Positions 32,569 to 41,775 of a stretch of 64,000 nucleotides of DNA are shown one piece after another. The notes beneath the pieces were generated by a model. It ran no database searches. It was given only the letters and a program-made list of their open reading frames with translations, and was not told where the DNA came from. The stretch's first letter is position 1. Each line of letters begins with the position of its first letter. The position numbers and the translations under genes were made by a program. The stretch comes from Thermogemmatispora aurantia (GTDB lineage: Bacteria; Chloroflexota; Ktedonobacteria; Ktedonobacterales; Ktedonobacteraceae): positions 124,001 through 188,000 of the forward strand of contig NZ_BKZV01000007.1 of assembly GCF_008974285.1 (NCBI RefSeq), written 5' to 3'.

Positions 32569-34584
32569 ATGAGGGGGTCAAGACCGGTGCCTGAGTTCAA
32601 AGTAGAAGCACCATTCGCACCAACCGGTGATCAACCGCAGGCCATAGCGGCTCTCGTCGAGGGCCTCAAAAAGGGTTATCGCATGCAGACGCTGCTCGGA
32701 GTCACTGGCAGTGGCAAGACCTATACGATAGCCAAGGTCATCGAGCAGGTGCAGCGACCAACATTAGTGCTGGCCCCCAATAAGACCCTAGCGGCACAGC
32801 TCTACAGCGAGTTCAAGGAATTCTTTCCAAATAATGCAGTAGAGTACTTTGTTTCTTACTACGATTACTATCAGCCAGAGGCCTATATTCCGCGCACCGA
32901 TACCTATGTCGAGAAAGAGAGTCTCCTCAACGAAGAGATAGAGAAGCTTCGTCTCTCAGCAACCAGGAGCCTCTTTGAGCGGCGCGATGTCCTGATCGTG
33001 GCCTCAGTTTCCTGTATCTACGGCCTGGGCAGCCCGGAAGAATACGGGGAGGTAGTGCTCACGCTGCGCGTTGGTGAGGAGCGGCGGCGTGATAAAATCT
33101 TGCGCCATCTGACCGAGATTCAGTATGAGCGCAACGACACCAACTTTACTCGGGGGCGCTTTCGTGTCCGCGGAGATGTGCTGGAGATCTTTCCGGCTTA
33201 TGAGGATGTAGCGGTGCGGGTTGAGTTTTTTGGCGATGAAATTGAGCGCATGACGGAGATCGATCCGCTGACTGGAGAAGTGCTGGGGAGGAGGCAGCGC
33301 CTGGACATCTACCCGGCCAAGCACTGGGTCACGACGCGTGAGCGTCTCAACTGTGCCATCGAATCGATCCAGGCCGAGCTGCAAGAGCGCCTGGCCGAGC
33401 TGGAGGCCCAGGGGAAGCTGCTGGAGGCGGCCCGTCTGAAGCAGCGGACGAATTTCGACATCGAGATGCTGCGTGAGACCGGCATCTGCTCGGGCATCGA
33501 GAACTATTCGCGGCACCTCTCGGGACGCGCCCCAGGTGAGCCGCCCTGGACGCTGCTCGATTACATGCCCGATGACTTTCTGCTGGTGGTCGATGAGTCG
33601 CATATTGCCCTGCCCCAGGTACGCGGCATGTACGAGGGCGATCGCTCGCGCAAGCAGGTGCTGGTGGACTACGGCTTTCGCCTGCCCTCGGCTCTCGATA
33701 ATCGCCCGCTGACCTTCGCCGAATTTGAGCGCCAGATCAACCAGGCGATCTTTGTATCGGCCACGCCTGGCCCCTATGAGTATGAGCACAGCGAGGCAGT
33801 GGTCGAACAGATCATTCGCCCGACGGGCCTGGTTGATCCCGAGATCTTTGTGCGTCCAACGAGGGGCCAGATCGATGATCTGGTGGCTGAGATTCGCAAG
33901 CGGGTCGAGAAAGGGCAGCGCGCTCTGGTCACCACCCTGACCAAGAAAATGGCCGAGGACCTGGCCGACTATCTGCAGGAGCTAAACATCAAAGTCCATT
34001 ATCTGCACTCGGAGATCGACACCATCGAACGCGTCGACATCCTGCGCGACCTGCGCCTGGGGGTATACGACGTGGTGGTGGGCATCAACCTCTTGCGCGA
34101 GGGGCTAGATCTGCCGGAGGTCTCACTGGTAGCGATTCTGGACGCAGATAAAGAGGGTTTCCTGCGCTCGGAAGGCTCGCTTATTCAGATGATCGGGCGA
34201 GCCGCGCGCCATGTTGAAGGCACGGTCATTATGTATGCGGATACCATCACTGGCTCCATGCAGCGGGCCATTGATGAGACGAACCGCCGGCGTCGCTTGC
34301 AGATGGCCTATAATGAGCAGCATGGGATAACCCCACGTGGTATTAAGAAAGAGGTTAAGACGCTCTCCGAGCGTATCAAGGCGATGAGTGGGACGGGGGG
34401 CGATGAGGGTCATCAGGAGCAGAAAGCTGCCTTGGCCCTGACGGGTATTCCCAAAGAGGAAGCTCTGCGCCTGATTAAGAATCTGGAGGCTCAGATGCGC
34501 GCCGCTGCCAAGCAGCTGGAATTCGAAAAAGCTGCTGAGCTGCGCGATCAGATCATCGAGATCCGGCGTGCGATGATTGAATAA
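32569..34584 (+). CDS. uvrB: Excinuclease ABC subunit B
   Basis: UvrB is the damage-verifying helicase-like subunit of nucleotide excision repair. The 671-residue protein has Walker A GVTGSGKTYT near residue 45, the beta-hairpin region YYDYYQPEAYIP, DESH (helicase motif II), SATPGPYE, and helicase motifs V and VI (REGLDLPEVSL, QMIGRAARH). The C-terminal UVR motif (KNLEAQMRAAAKQLEFEKAAELRD, read by position) binds UvrC. ATG at 32569 lacks a good ribosome site; GTG at 32587 follows AGGGGG by ten bases and is a credible alternative start. TATAAT at 32473-32478 is a likely -10. uvrA and uvrC are not in the window. Confidence 0.97.
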   Translation: MRGSRPVPEFKVEAPFAPTGDQPQAIAALVEGLKKGYRMQTLLGVTGSGKTYTIAKVIEQVQRPTLVLAPNKTLAAQLYSEFKEFFPNNAVEYFVSYYDYYQPEAYIPRTDTYVEKESLLNEEIEKLRLSATRSLFERRDVLIVASVSCIYGLGSPEEYGEVVLTLRVGEERRRDKILRHLTEIQYERNDTNFTRGRFRVRGDVLEIFPAYEDVAVRVEFFGDEIERMTEIDPLTGEVLGRRQRLDIYPAKHWVTTRERLNCAIESIQAELQERLAELEAQGKLLEAARLKQRTNFDIEMLRETGICSGIENYSRHLSGRAPGEPPWTLLDYMPDDFLLVVDESHIALPQVRGMYEGDRSRKQVLVDYGFRLPSALDNRPLTFAEFERQINQAIFVSATPGPYEYEHSEAVVEQIIRPTGLVDPEIFVRPTRGQIDDLVAEIRKRVEKGQRALVTTLTKKMAEDLADYLQELNIKVHYLHSEIDTIERVDILRDLRLGVYDVVVGINLLREGLDLPEVSLVAILDADKEGFLRSEGSLIQMIGRAARHVEGTVIMYADTITGSMQRAIDETNRRRRLQMAYNEQHGITPRGIKKEVKTLSERIKAMSGTGGDEGHQEQKAALALTGIPKEEALRLIKNLEAQMRAAAKQLEFEKAAELRDQIIEIRRAMIE

Positions 34585-36193
34585 GCCGGCCAGGCGTGCT
34601 CATGCGTCAGTCGCGTGATAGCTCATTACCTGGCCAGACGCATTGGCAGAAAGAGCAAGAGGGCAGAAGTACTTTCTGCGGCGCTCACTTTGCCAGGCCC
34701 CTATGCCTGGCTCGAAAAGAGCAAGTTATTTGCATGCGTGCCTGCTTGAAAGTCAGGCTTGCCGGAGTCCGGCACCACTACCTACCCGACCAGGGAGGAA
34801 AGGATTGGCAGTACTATCAGCTATGGCCCAGCAGAGTCCACATTGTCGGCAGCAGACCCAGCGCGGTCATCACGCAGCGACCCAGGAAGCCGGACAGTCT
34901 GAGCAATCCGAGCAATCTGAGCAGTCGGAAGAACGTCTCTTCCACGCCGATCGGTGGTGTTGTCCTCATCTGCCTCCTTGTTGGCGGCGGCAGTTAGAGG
35001 CAGGCAGAGCAGTAGCAAGTGACCACCACTTTGCTGAAGCTGATCATATTGCGTGCTGGCAGGAGGCAGCACGTTTCTTTGTAGCAAGCGCGGCATGTAG
35101 CACAGACATACAGCGACAGCAGCTCATCCTCAATAGGAACGACGCCATTGCTTACCCCGCGTTCCCTCAGCCGCTGAGAGCGGCGATACAGGAGGAAGCC
35201 CGCGACCTCACCATCAAGGTTCAGGTCTGGCCAGCTCGAAGGGGGCCGCAGCAGAGTTCCTGCGCCAGTGGCAAGGTCTGGCCTACCTCGGTCTCCGGCA
35301 TGATCGTGATCAGGAAGCGCCAGATCCGCACGGCCTTAAGGAGAGGGCTGTTAGTGCTCAAGGCGTGGGTCTTTGACCAGGAGCCAATAACCAGCTTCCT
35401 CCTGGTACAGCGATTGAATGTTCTACTACCGCAGCTGGGCGGCCCACGGGATAGTGGGCGTGACCAGGAGAGGCCGCTCTCTACCGCGATGACCGCCTGG
35501 CGGATTGCCAAGCCTGAGCCTGAGCGACGCACAAGTGCAACGATCAACTGCGTCCACTGGACCAAGGCGGCCCACTTGCTGATGACCTGTCCTGCCAGCA
35601 GGGCCTGGCTCCCTCCACGCAAGCACCTTCGCGACCGACGCGCTGCGTGGCTGGCGGGAGCAACGTGGCTCTCTCGTTGCCAGGCTTGTTGAGCGCTGGG
35701 GAGCGGTGGCTCTGGGCTTCTGCGCCCCGGTTGATCCTTTTACCATGCAGCGCCCGCCATTCCTCCCCAAACTGCTGAGCTGATCTCTTTCCATTCGCTT
35801 GCTCTGGGGAACGCGTCTGCCCATGTCTCCCCAGCTGGTTCCAGCTGAGGGACTGGGCTGGCCAGTGATCGAGGCGCGCTTGCTTACAGATGGAGAGCAA
35901 CTTAAGCTCAAGCAGAGTGATACTCTAACGATTGGGTTCGATTACTAGTTCAGATGAGGAGGCAGGCCAATGAAGCGGCTCCCCTTAGTCATCATCCGGG
36001 AGCTGGATGCATTTCTGGTTCAGCGTCGGCTCTGAGTTTCCTCTCCTGAGAGGAGAGAGCCAGCAGGCTGGGCCGCGACAGCAGTCGCCTTGTGGTTCCG
36101 TTGACCTGCTACCGTATAATATCACTTGTGCTCAAAACGGCACTTGAATTGATTGCAGCGAGTCGCTAACCTGGCAGTCTGGGCCGAGTAAGG
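34585..36193. other. Gene-poor 1.6 kb stretch, possibly a decayed locus
   Basis: Open frames occur on both strands, but their translations are rich in Arg, Ser, Cys and Trp and do not look like proteins. A nine-base near-tandem repeat, TCTGAGCAA in four variants, lies at about 34893-34930. On the plus strand the frame ending at 35948 reads like protein for about 80 codons (for example GWPVIEARLLTDGEQLKL) but is broken by a TGA at 35781. That is best explained as a fragment of a dead gene. A CTCTCCTGAGAGGAGAG hairpin lies near 36042-36058. A TATAAT at 36115-36120 may be the speD promoter's -10. Confidence 0.4.
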
Positions 36194-36244
36194 GTGAAGA
36201 CTCGCAGATTTCATACTTTTGATGTCTACAGGAGGAGTAGCCCG

Positions 36245-36706
36245 ATGCTTGTGCATTTAATGCTGGAGTTGTACGGCTGCAAACGGGAACTCTTGACCAG
36301 TGAGCCGCTGCTCAGGCGCGTGCTGGACGAATTCCCGGCTCGGGTGGGGATGGAGAAGGTGAGTCCGGTGCACCTCTACGACATCGAGACACCGAATCCG
36401 CTCGACTCCGGCATGTCCGGCTTTGTGATCATTGCCCAGAGCCACATTAGCCTGCACGCCTGGCCCGAGTACGGCGAGGTCGATATAGATATCTGCTCCT
36501 GCAAGGAATTCAGCCAGGAAGATGCCATTGCCTATGCCAAAGAGATGTTCCAGACGGAGGATGTTGAGGCCCATTTTGTAGTCCGTGCCACGCGCTCACT
36601 GCGCCCGGACACACCTGATCCGGTGCGCTATGCCGAAGCAATGGCGGCCCGTCGTGCCAGGCAGGCAGCCCTGGGCGAATCCAGGTTGACGACGGAGGTG
36701 TCCTAA
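36245..36706 (+). CDS. speD: SpeD-family pyruvoyl decarboxylase (S-adenosylmethionine decarboxylase homologue)
   Basis: AdoMet decarboxylases supply the aminopropyl donor for spermidine. This 153-residue protein matches the small class 1B proenzymes: GFVIIAQSHISLHAWPEYG holds the pyruvoyl-forming S66 and H71, and CSCKEF holds C86, at the spacings known for the Thermotoga enzyme. The residue before the cleaved serine is Gln rather than the usual Glu. No spermidine synthase gene is adjacent. Some SpeD homologues have become ornithine or arginine decarboxylases, so the substrate is open. GGAGG nine bases upstream fixes the ATG at 36245; an intrinsic terminator follows. Confidence 0.87.
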   Translation: MLVHLMLELYGCKRELLTSEPLLRRVLDEFPARVGMEKVSPVHLYDIETPNPLDSGMSGFVIIAQSHISLHAWPEYGEVDIDICSCKEFSQEDAIAYAKEMFQTEDVEAHFVVRATRSLRPDTPDPVRYAEAMAARRARQAALGESRLTTEVS

Positions 36707-36780
36707 AGGCAAGGACAAGAGGCCGGGGAATGGCTCCACGGCCCTTCACCATCAGTCTCGTCCGGGTATCCATCCCGGCT

Positions 36781-36822
36781 GAGGAGCTATCTGCGACAAG
36801 TGGATAGCTCCTCGTTTTGTCT
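36781..36822 (+). terminator. Intrinsic terminator of speD
   Basis: GAGGAGCTATC (36781-36791) pairs with GATAGCTCCTC (36803-36813), followed by GTTTTGTCT. It lies 75 bases after the speD stop. Confidence 0.85.
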
Positions 36823-36923
36823 AATAGGTCCTGGCTTGTGGGGCTGAGGGAAGGGCTTCATCCAGCCAAGGAGGCCCGGCTTGTCTCCAGACCAGTTCGT
36901 CTGTTATCCTGAGAAAGTGCACG

Positions 36924-36937
36924 GCCCCAATTGGGGC
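36924..36937. promoter_or_regulatory. Perfect 14-base palindrome before the hydrolase gene
   Basis: GCCCCAATTGGGGC lies 31 bases before the ATG of the alpha/beta hydrolase, in or near its promoter. It is a candidate operator or leader hairpin. Confidence 0.35.
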
Positions 36938-36968
36938 TGTCTCATCTTGCGAGCGGGAGGAAGCAGCA

Positions 36969-37796
36969 ATGGGCATGACGGACCCATCCAGCCCTGGAGC
37001 ACCAGTGATGCGCCTGAGCTATGGCCCTTTGCCCCTGCACTTTGGCGAACTGCGTCTGCCGTCTGCTCCAGGACCTCATGCCGTGGCGGTGCTGATTCAT
37101 GGCGGCTTCTGGCGCAATCCTTATGATCTCTCTCTCATGCACGGGCTGGCCGAGGATCTGACGGCCCACGGTCTGGCCACCTGGAATATAGAGTATCGCC
37201 GCCTGGGCGACGACGGGGGAGGCTGGCCAGGCACGCTGCAGGACGTCGCCCAAGCCGTGGATGCCCTGCGGCAGATGGCGGGGAGCTATCATCTTGACCT
37301 CGAACGACTCGTCTCTGTTGGCCATTCCGCTGGAGGACAGCTTGCTCTCTGGCTGGCGGCGCGGCCCCGCCTCGGACAGCGGGTCGCCGGCCCTGAACGG
37401 GCGCTGCTTGCCAGTGAGGAAGCCTTGCCCCTGCAGGGAGCAGTTAGTCTGGCGGGGGTCATCGATCTAGAGGCCGGCTGGCGTCGCCATCTAGGACGTG
37501 ATGCCGTATCTGAGTTGCTGGGAGGCGGTCCTGATGATGTGCCGGAACGCTATCACCTGGCCTCGCCAGCGGCTCTGCTTCCGCTCGGCGTCCCCCAGAT
37601 CTTGATCCATGGAACGGCAGATGATCGTGTACCTGTAGAGATCAGCCGCGATTACGCAGCCCGCGCCTGTGCTGTGGGTGATCAGCTCACACTTGTCGAG
37701 CTGTCCGGCGTTGACCACTTTGCTCTCATCGATCCCCATTCGTCAGCCTGGCAAACGACCCGCGAGCTGGTGCTCTCCCTCTCTCGCCGGAGCTGA
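36969..37796 (+). CDS. Alpha/beta hydrolase (kynurenine formamidase-like)
   Basis: A 275-residue esterase-type hydrolase. HGGFW near residue 44 forms the oxyanion hole. VGHSAGG gives the nucleophile S120, HGTADDRVPVE holds the likely aspartate, and GVDHFALID the likely histidine. The HGGxW plus GHSAGG combination is typical of the carboxylesterase group that includes bacterial and eukaryotic kynurenine formamidases; no tryptophan-degradation genes are nearby, so the substrate is unproven. GGAGG eight bases upstream supports the ATG at 36969. No signal peptide, hence cytoplasmic. Confidence 0.83.
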   Translation: MGMTDPSSPGAPVMRLSYGPLPLHFGELRLPSAPGPHAVAVLIHGGFWRNPYDLSLMHGLAEDLTAHGLATWNIEYRRLGDDGGGWPGTLQDVAQAVDALRQMAGSYHLDLERLVSVGHSAGGQLALWLAARPRLGQRVAGPERALLASEEALPLQGAVSLAGVIDLEAGWRRHLGRDAVSELLGGGPDDVPERYHLASPAALLPLGVPQILIHGTADDRVPVEISRDYAARACAVGDQLTLVELSGVDHFALIDPHSSAWQTTRELVLSLSRRS

Positions 37797-37941
37797 GGCG
37801 GAGACAGTGCGTGAGCGGGGGCGATCGAGATGGGGAGCGCTGCGGCGGTGGTAAAATCTCTGGGACAAGCGATCAGCCTGGCCGCCAGACGCCCTCTCGT
37901 CGCGGCGCTCTCCTGGCTCAGCCCCGCTCGATCCAGCTCAG

Positions 37942-38700
37942 CTAAGAGGACGTGCGTTTCGCCCACAGGCCGGTTTGGGAGACGAAGACATCGTAGCTGC
38001 CATCAGCTGGGTTGAAAACGGCATTGCCGTAAGAGGCCTCCACGAAATTTGAGAGCCAGCTGCCCTGCTGATTGCGCATCGTCTGGAAGAAGTTATCATC
38101 GCCCCCGTTCAGGACCACGACCGTGTGCTTGGCATTCGCCTCCAGATTGGGATCGTCAAAGCGCCCCTCCAGGCGCGTCAGCTTGTAACCCGAATGAAGG
38201 CCCAGGACATTCAGCCAGGCCGGGTACTTAACGATGTCGCCTTGGAGCATCCACTCATCGCCAGCCACAATGTAGAAGTTATCCGAGAGCTGGCTGCCGT
38301 CCTGGCCATAGAGAATCAGCTCGACATTCATGGTGTGAGGCATATTGGCAACAGGATGAGCCCGGATCTGGGCTACCTTGATATCGCCGGTCAGTCCAAT
38401 ATAAGTCTGCATCAGCGAGGTCAGCCAAAGCAGCAGGATCGCGAACAACAACAGAACCAGCCCCCCAAGACCGTGGCCCACGCGATAGCGCCGTCGATAG
38501 CGAAAGAAGCGTCGGTGGGGATGGTCATACCAGCCGTGCTCCCAGGCTTCTTTCTCGCTGCGGTAGGGATGCTTTTGACGGTAGTAGACCTTCTCGCCAC
38601 GGACCACGCCGTGGATGGCGTAGATAAGCAGGGCCAGGCCAAGGAGTGCGATGGCAAAAAGCAAGAGCTGCTGCCAGCCGAAGACAAAGGGTGTATTCAT
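37942..38700 (-). CDS. Two-span membrane protein of unknown function
   Basis: A 252-residue protein with spans near residues 9-30 and 75-97, separated by a strongly basic, aromatic cytoplasmic loop (FFRYRRRYR). The 150-residue C-terminal domain lies outside and contains FYIVAGDEWMLQGDIVKYPAWLNVLGLHSGYKLTRLEGRF. I recall this pattern in a proteobacterial protein family often mislabelled as a multidrug efflux pump, but a pump function is not supported by two spans. AAGGA is seven bases before the ATG. Role unknown. Confidence 0.65.
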   Translation of the reverse strand: MNTPFVFGWQQLLLFAIALLGLALLIYAIHGVVRGEKVYYRQKHPYRSEKEAWEHGWYDHPHRRFFRYRRRYRVGHGLGGLVLLLFAILLLWLTSLMQTYIGLTGDIKVAQIRAHPVANMPHTMNVELILYGQDGSQLSDNFYIVAGDEWMLQGDIVKYPAWLNVLGLHSGYKLTRLEGRFDDPNLEANAKHTVVVLNGGDDNFFQTMRNQQGSWLSNFVEASYGNAVFNPADGSYDVFVSQTGLWAKRTSS

Positions 38701-39090
38701 CGGGCCGTCCTTATCAATTCTGCTCCCCGGTATTGTGGGAAGGTTGCTTCCCTTCAGCCATAGGAAAACGCTTCTCTATCAGAAAACACGTCCTGCCGGG
38801 GGTTGTGGTTCTCTTCGAGAAGAATCTTACCGGGCGCGGTCGGGGGGGTCAAGTGACAGCAGATCGAGAAAAAGGACGGCGAGGAAGAGCGGGCCAGGCG
38901 ATCGAGAAGAGAGTTGCCAGTGCCAGGCCGAAGGTCGGGACTGACTCCACAAGAGGAGAGTATAAGCTGGTCCGGTCGGCGCCGCCTGCGGGCAAGAGAT
39001 TGCTGCAAGAGAACTGAGGTGGCAGCAGGCGCCGACACAGACCAGACAGGATAAGAGGACCACAATAGGCGCGAGCGAGTAAGCGGCCAG
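38701..39090. other. Intergenic region, no feature seen
   Basis: Lies between two minus-strand genes. No coding frame, strong hairpin or operator was recognised. It should contain the promoter of the two-span membrane protein gene. Confidence 0.3.
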
Positions 39091-40200
39091 CTAGATCTCT
39101 GGGAGCAGCGCGGAGGGATGGCGCTGCAGGGCGCCGCAGGACTCGCGGATCACAAGACTGGTGGGCAGAACAATGCGCGGCGCCTCACGCGGCGACTCCT
39201 CGGCTGTGGCAGGCAGGGTCTGCCGTCGGCGTCGTGGCATTTGCTCCTGCTCGATCATCTCCAGGAGCAGTTTGATGGCCTGCTCGCCCATCGCGTGTAC
39301 TGGCTGTCGCACGGTCGTCAGGGCGGGCCGCACATGGGCCGAGGCTGGATTGTCATCGAAACCGACCAGAGCCAGATCCTGGGGAATACGCAGACCGAGC
39401 GTTTCGGCAGCGGCGATCACGCCATAGGCCATGTAGTCACTGGCGGCAAAGATCGCTGTGGGCCGCTCGCTGGCGGGGCGCGAAAGGAGAGCAAGGGCAC
39501 AGCGCTGACCGCCCGCAGGCATAAAATCGCCCTCCAGAACAAGCGAGGGGTCAACTTCCAGGCCCGCCTCCTGGAGCGCGTCACAGTAGCCCAGATAGCG
39601 CTCGTGGGAAACGCAGTATTTGAGCGGCCCCTGGATGTGAGCGATGCGCCGATGACCAAGCTCGATCAGGTGACGCGTGGCTTCGTAGGCGCCACGCCGA
39701 TTGTCGGCCCCAATCCAGGGAATGCCCTCCGGCGGCGGACTCTGGTCATCAATGAGCACAACCGGAAAACCCTGGCGACGCAGCCGCGTCAGGTGCTGGC
39801 TGGATTGGCCCGGGAAGACGGCCAGCAGTCCGGCGGTCAGCCGCGTGGCGAGAATACGGTCGATGATCTTGCCACAGTCTCGCTCGTGATTGGAGCTGCT
39901 GATGCTGTAGAGCACCATCTCATAAGAGGTACTCTCGACAACGGACGCCACACTCAGCAGCAGTTCGGGGATCAATGGCCAGGTCAGAGCTGGCACCAGC
40001 ACGCTGATCAGGGGATTGCGCCCAGCGGCTAGACCGGCAGCAGTGATGCTGGGTACAAAACCTTGCTCCTCAACAATACGTAGGATGCGCTCGCGCGTCG
40101 CCGGGTCGACATCCGGCTTGTTATGGAGGACACGCGAGACGGTGGTCGTGGAGACCTTCGCCAGGCGTGCAATATCGAGTATCGTAACTTTGTGGGCCAT
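39091..40200 (-). CDS. LacI-family transcriptional regulator (facing the arabinofuranosidase pseudogene)
   Basis: A 369-residue regulator. The N-terminal helix-turn-helix and hinge read VTILDIARLAKVSTTTVSRVLHNKPDVD, and the periplasmic-binding-like effector domain follows (FPVVLIDDQ, TAIFAASDYMAYGVI, LALVGFDDNP). The C terminus has a basic insertion (MPRRRRQTLP) before the last strand. I start at the ATG at 40200; the frame extends to a TTG at 40248, but the added residues are not family-like. Candidate operators lie at 40474-40499 between this gene and the divergent pseudogene. It probably represses sugar-uptake or hydrolase genes and itself. Confidence 0.92.
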   Translation of the reverse strand: MAHKVTILDIARLAKVSTTTVSRVLHNKPDVDPATRERILRIVEEQGFVPSITAAGLAAGRNPLISVLVPALTWPLIPELLLSVASVVESTSYEMVLYSISSSNHERDCGKIIDRILATRLTAGLLAVFPGQSSQHLTRLRRQGFPVVLIDDQSPPPEGIPWIGADNRRGAYEATRHLIELGHRRIAHIQGPLKYCVSHERYLGYCDALQEAGLEVDPSLVLEGDFMPAGGQRCALALLSRPASERPTAIFAASDYMAYGVIAAAETLGLRIPQDLALVGFDDNPASAHVRPALTTVRQPVHAMGEQAIKLLLEMIEQEQMPRRRRQTLPATAEESPREAPRIVLPTSLVIRESCGALQRHPSALLPEI

Positions 40201-40635
40201 AGGTGTTTGCTTTTCGCCTCCGCTGCTTGTGGAACATAACTGCCTCAAGGCAGGCAGGCCGATGGAAACCTGCCCTCATGTCGTCTCTACTCTGCCGTGC
40301 TGCTCCGGGTTCCTGCGCTACTCTGTGAGAGATCACAGGTGACCTGCTTCGGTTACCTGCTTACGAGATAAGTATACCGAAACGCCAGCATAAGCACAAG
40401 CATCCCGACGGTTCCATCCTGCCTGCTAATGTCCCACTCTTGACAATCAGAAGTCTTCTTAATATATCTACTTTCGTAAACGATTACGGTAACGGTTGCA
40501 AAAGAAGGCAAACAACCTCATGCTTCTGTCGGTCGTCGGAGAGGCAATGCAGGGCCCGTCATAGTGCATGACGGGCTGGCAGACGGGCGAACGAGCAGAG
40601 CGGGCTGACGAACAGACAACCAGTAAAGAGAGAGC
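40201..40635. other. Divergent control region of LacI gene and GH pseudogene
   Basis: Carries the two candidate LacI-type sites listed separately and an AT-rich stretch at 40440-40475 suited to promoters. No gene. Confidence 0.4.
40474..40499. promoter_or_regulatory. Two adjoining LacI-type operator candidates
   Basis: TCGTAAACGATTACGG (40474-40489) is a near-palindrome with the central CG and GTAAAC/GATTAC half-sites of LacI-family operators. GTAACGGTTGC (40489-40499) directly follows it as a second half-conserved site. They lie about 275 bases before the LacI start and 137 bases before the pseudogene start. Confidence 0.6.
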
Positions 40636-41375
40636 ATGACCGGCAAGTGCATCTCCTCGAAGCTGGTCCAGCGCAGCTGGCTAAAGCTCATTGTCGTTGC
40701 CGCTCTGCTGCTACTGAATCTCTCCAGCATTCCCTCGGTAGAGGCCGAAGCATCCAGCCAGGAAGAGATTGGAGCCAGGGCTGCGACCACGGCGGTTGTG
40801 GTCGACATGCGCATAACGCCACGGCAGACGGTGAGCTTCTTGGCGCCTGTCGCCTTTGGCGTCAACGAAGCCGTCTGAGATGGGCATCTTCTTGCTTCCC
40901 AGGTGTCCGCCCTCCTACGAGCAGACGGCGTACCGGTCATGTGCCACCTGGATGGTTCGACCGCGGATGTCTTTCACTAGCCGAGCAAGACTATTGAGCC
41001 TGGCGATACCGATGCCGGACCAGTCACCGTTGACCGCTTCCGCTTCATGCAGGTCGTGCGCCAGTAGAAGCCATCCCCGTCATCACTGTCCACTACGGCG
41101 CTGGGACGTCCCAGGAGGCTGTTGCCTGGGTGAGGTATGCCAACGTCACCCATCACTATGATATCAAATTTTGGGAGATTGGCAACGAAGTCTATGGCAA
41201 TGGGACCTGTGGAGCAGCGTGGGAATGACGTCTACGTTCCAAAGAGGACCAGAGGACCAGTGGCCTGTGCCATCAATGCATTGCCATTGATTCGCCTCGT
41301 GAAGGCGATTGATCCGGCCATCAAGGTCAGCATCGTGTTCTCCGGAGAGGAGAGCGTAGCTATCAGTCAGTATTA
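40636..41375 (+). pseudogene. Decayed alpha-L-arabinofuranosidase-like glycoside hydrolase
   Basis: The start encodes an export signal (SWLKLIVVAALLLLNL) and then FLAPVAFGVNEAV. Reading on through the damage gives DGHLLASQVSALL, HLDGSTADVFH, AIPVITVHYGAGTSQEA and HHYDIKFWEIGNEVYGNGT, the last with the acid/base NE of clan GH-A enzymes, then LIRLVKAIDPAIKV. Lesions: TGA at 40876 and TAG at 40978, both where a Trp is expected, a frameshift near 41070, and another after 41225. The C-terminal half is missing. The family assignment (GH51/GH39-like) is from memory of such sequences. It was probably a secreted plant-polysaccharide enzyme under the adjacent LacI. Confidence 0.8.
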
Positions 41376-41775
41376 AGCAGTTCCGGGGTCCGGCAGCTCG
41401 TGCGCTGCTGCTCTCGCCCTACTGGCTCACCATGCTGGTCTTCCGACTGGTGACTGGTGCCCTCGTGGGGACGAGTACGGTGGGCAAAGGAAAAGGATCA
41501 GGCCGGCGTGTCAGGTCAAAGCCACGCTGGCGGCAGACCAGGCTGCAGGTAGCCGCTCTGAAACCTGGCAGTCCTCTTCTGAGGACTTCCGGCCAAATCA
41601 AATGAGCCTGGTGCGCCGTGACAGAAGCAGCCTGCTGCCGATCAGGGCTGTGGGAATGTGGTCTTCTCTCCCGCCAACGGAGGGTGAGACAGCGGTGGTC
41701 TCTGCCAGTTGCTGTCTCACCCCAGGCGGCTGGGCTTCTCCCCTCCGGCTTACTGGGCTGGCGAGAGCTTGCTGT
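41376..41775. other. Intergenic region after the pseudogene
   Basis: May contain further eroded pseudogene sequence, but I could not align any of it by eye. An inverted repeat GGTGAGACAGC/GCTGTCTCACC lies at about 41684-41722, just past the end of fruA, and is a plausible terminator stem without a T tract. Confidence 0.35.

Noticed and set aside
34893..34930. Possible CRISPR or satellite array
   Set aside because: Only four imperfect nine-base units without spacers.
34643..35692. A 349-codon open frame on the plus strand
   Set aside because: Composition rich in Arg, Ser, Trp and Cys, no domain pattern, no ribosome site. It looks like chance openness in GC-rich DNA.
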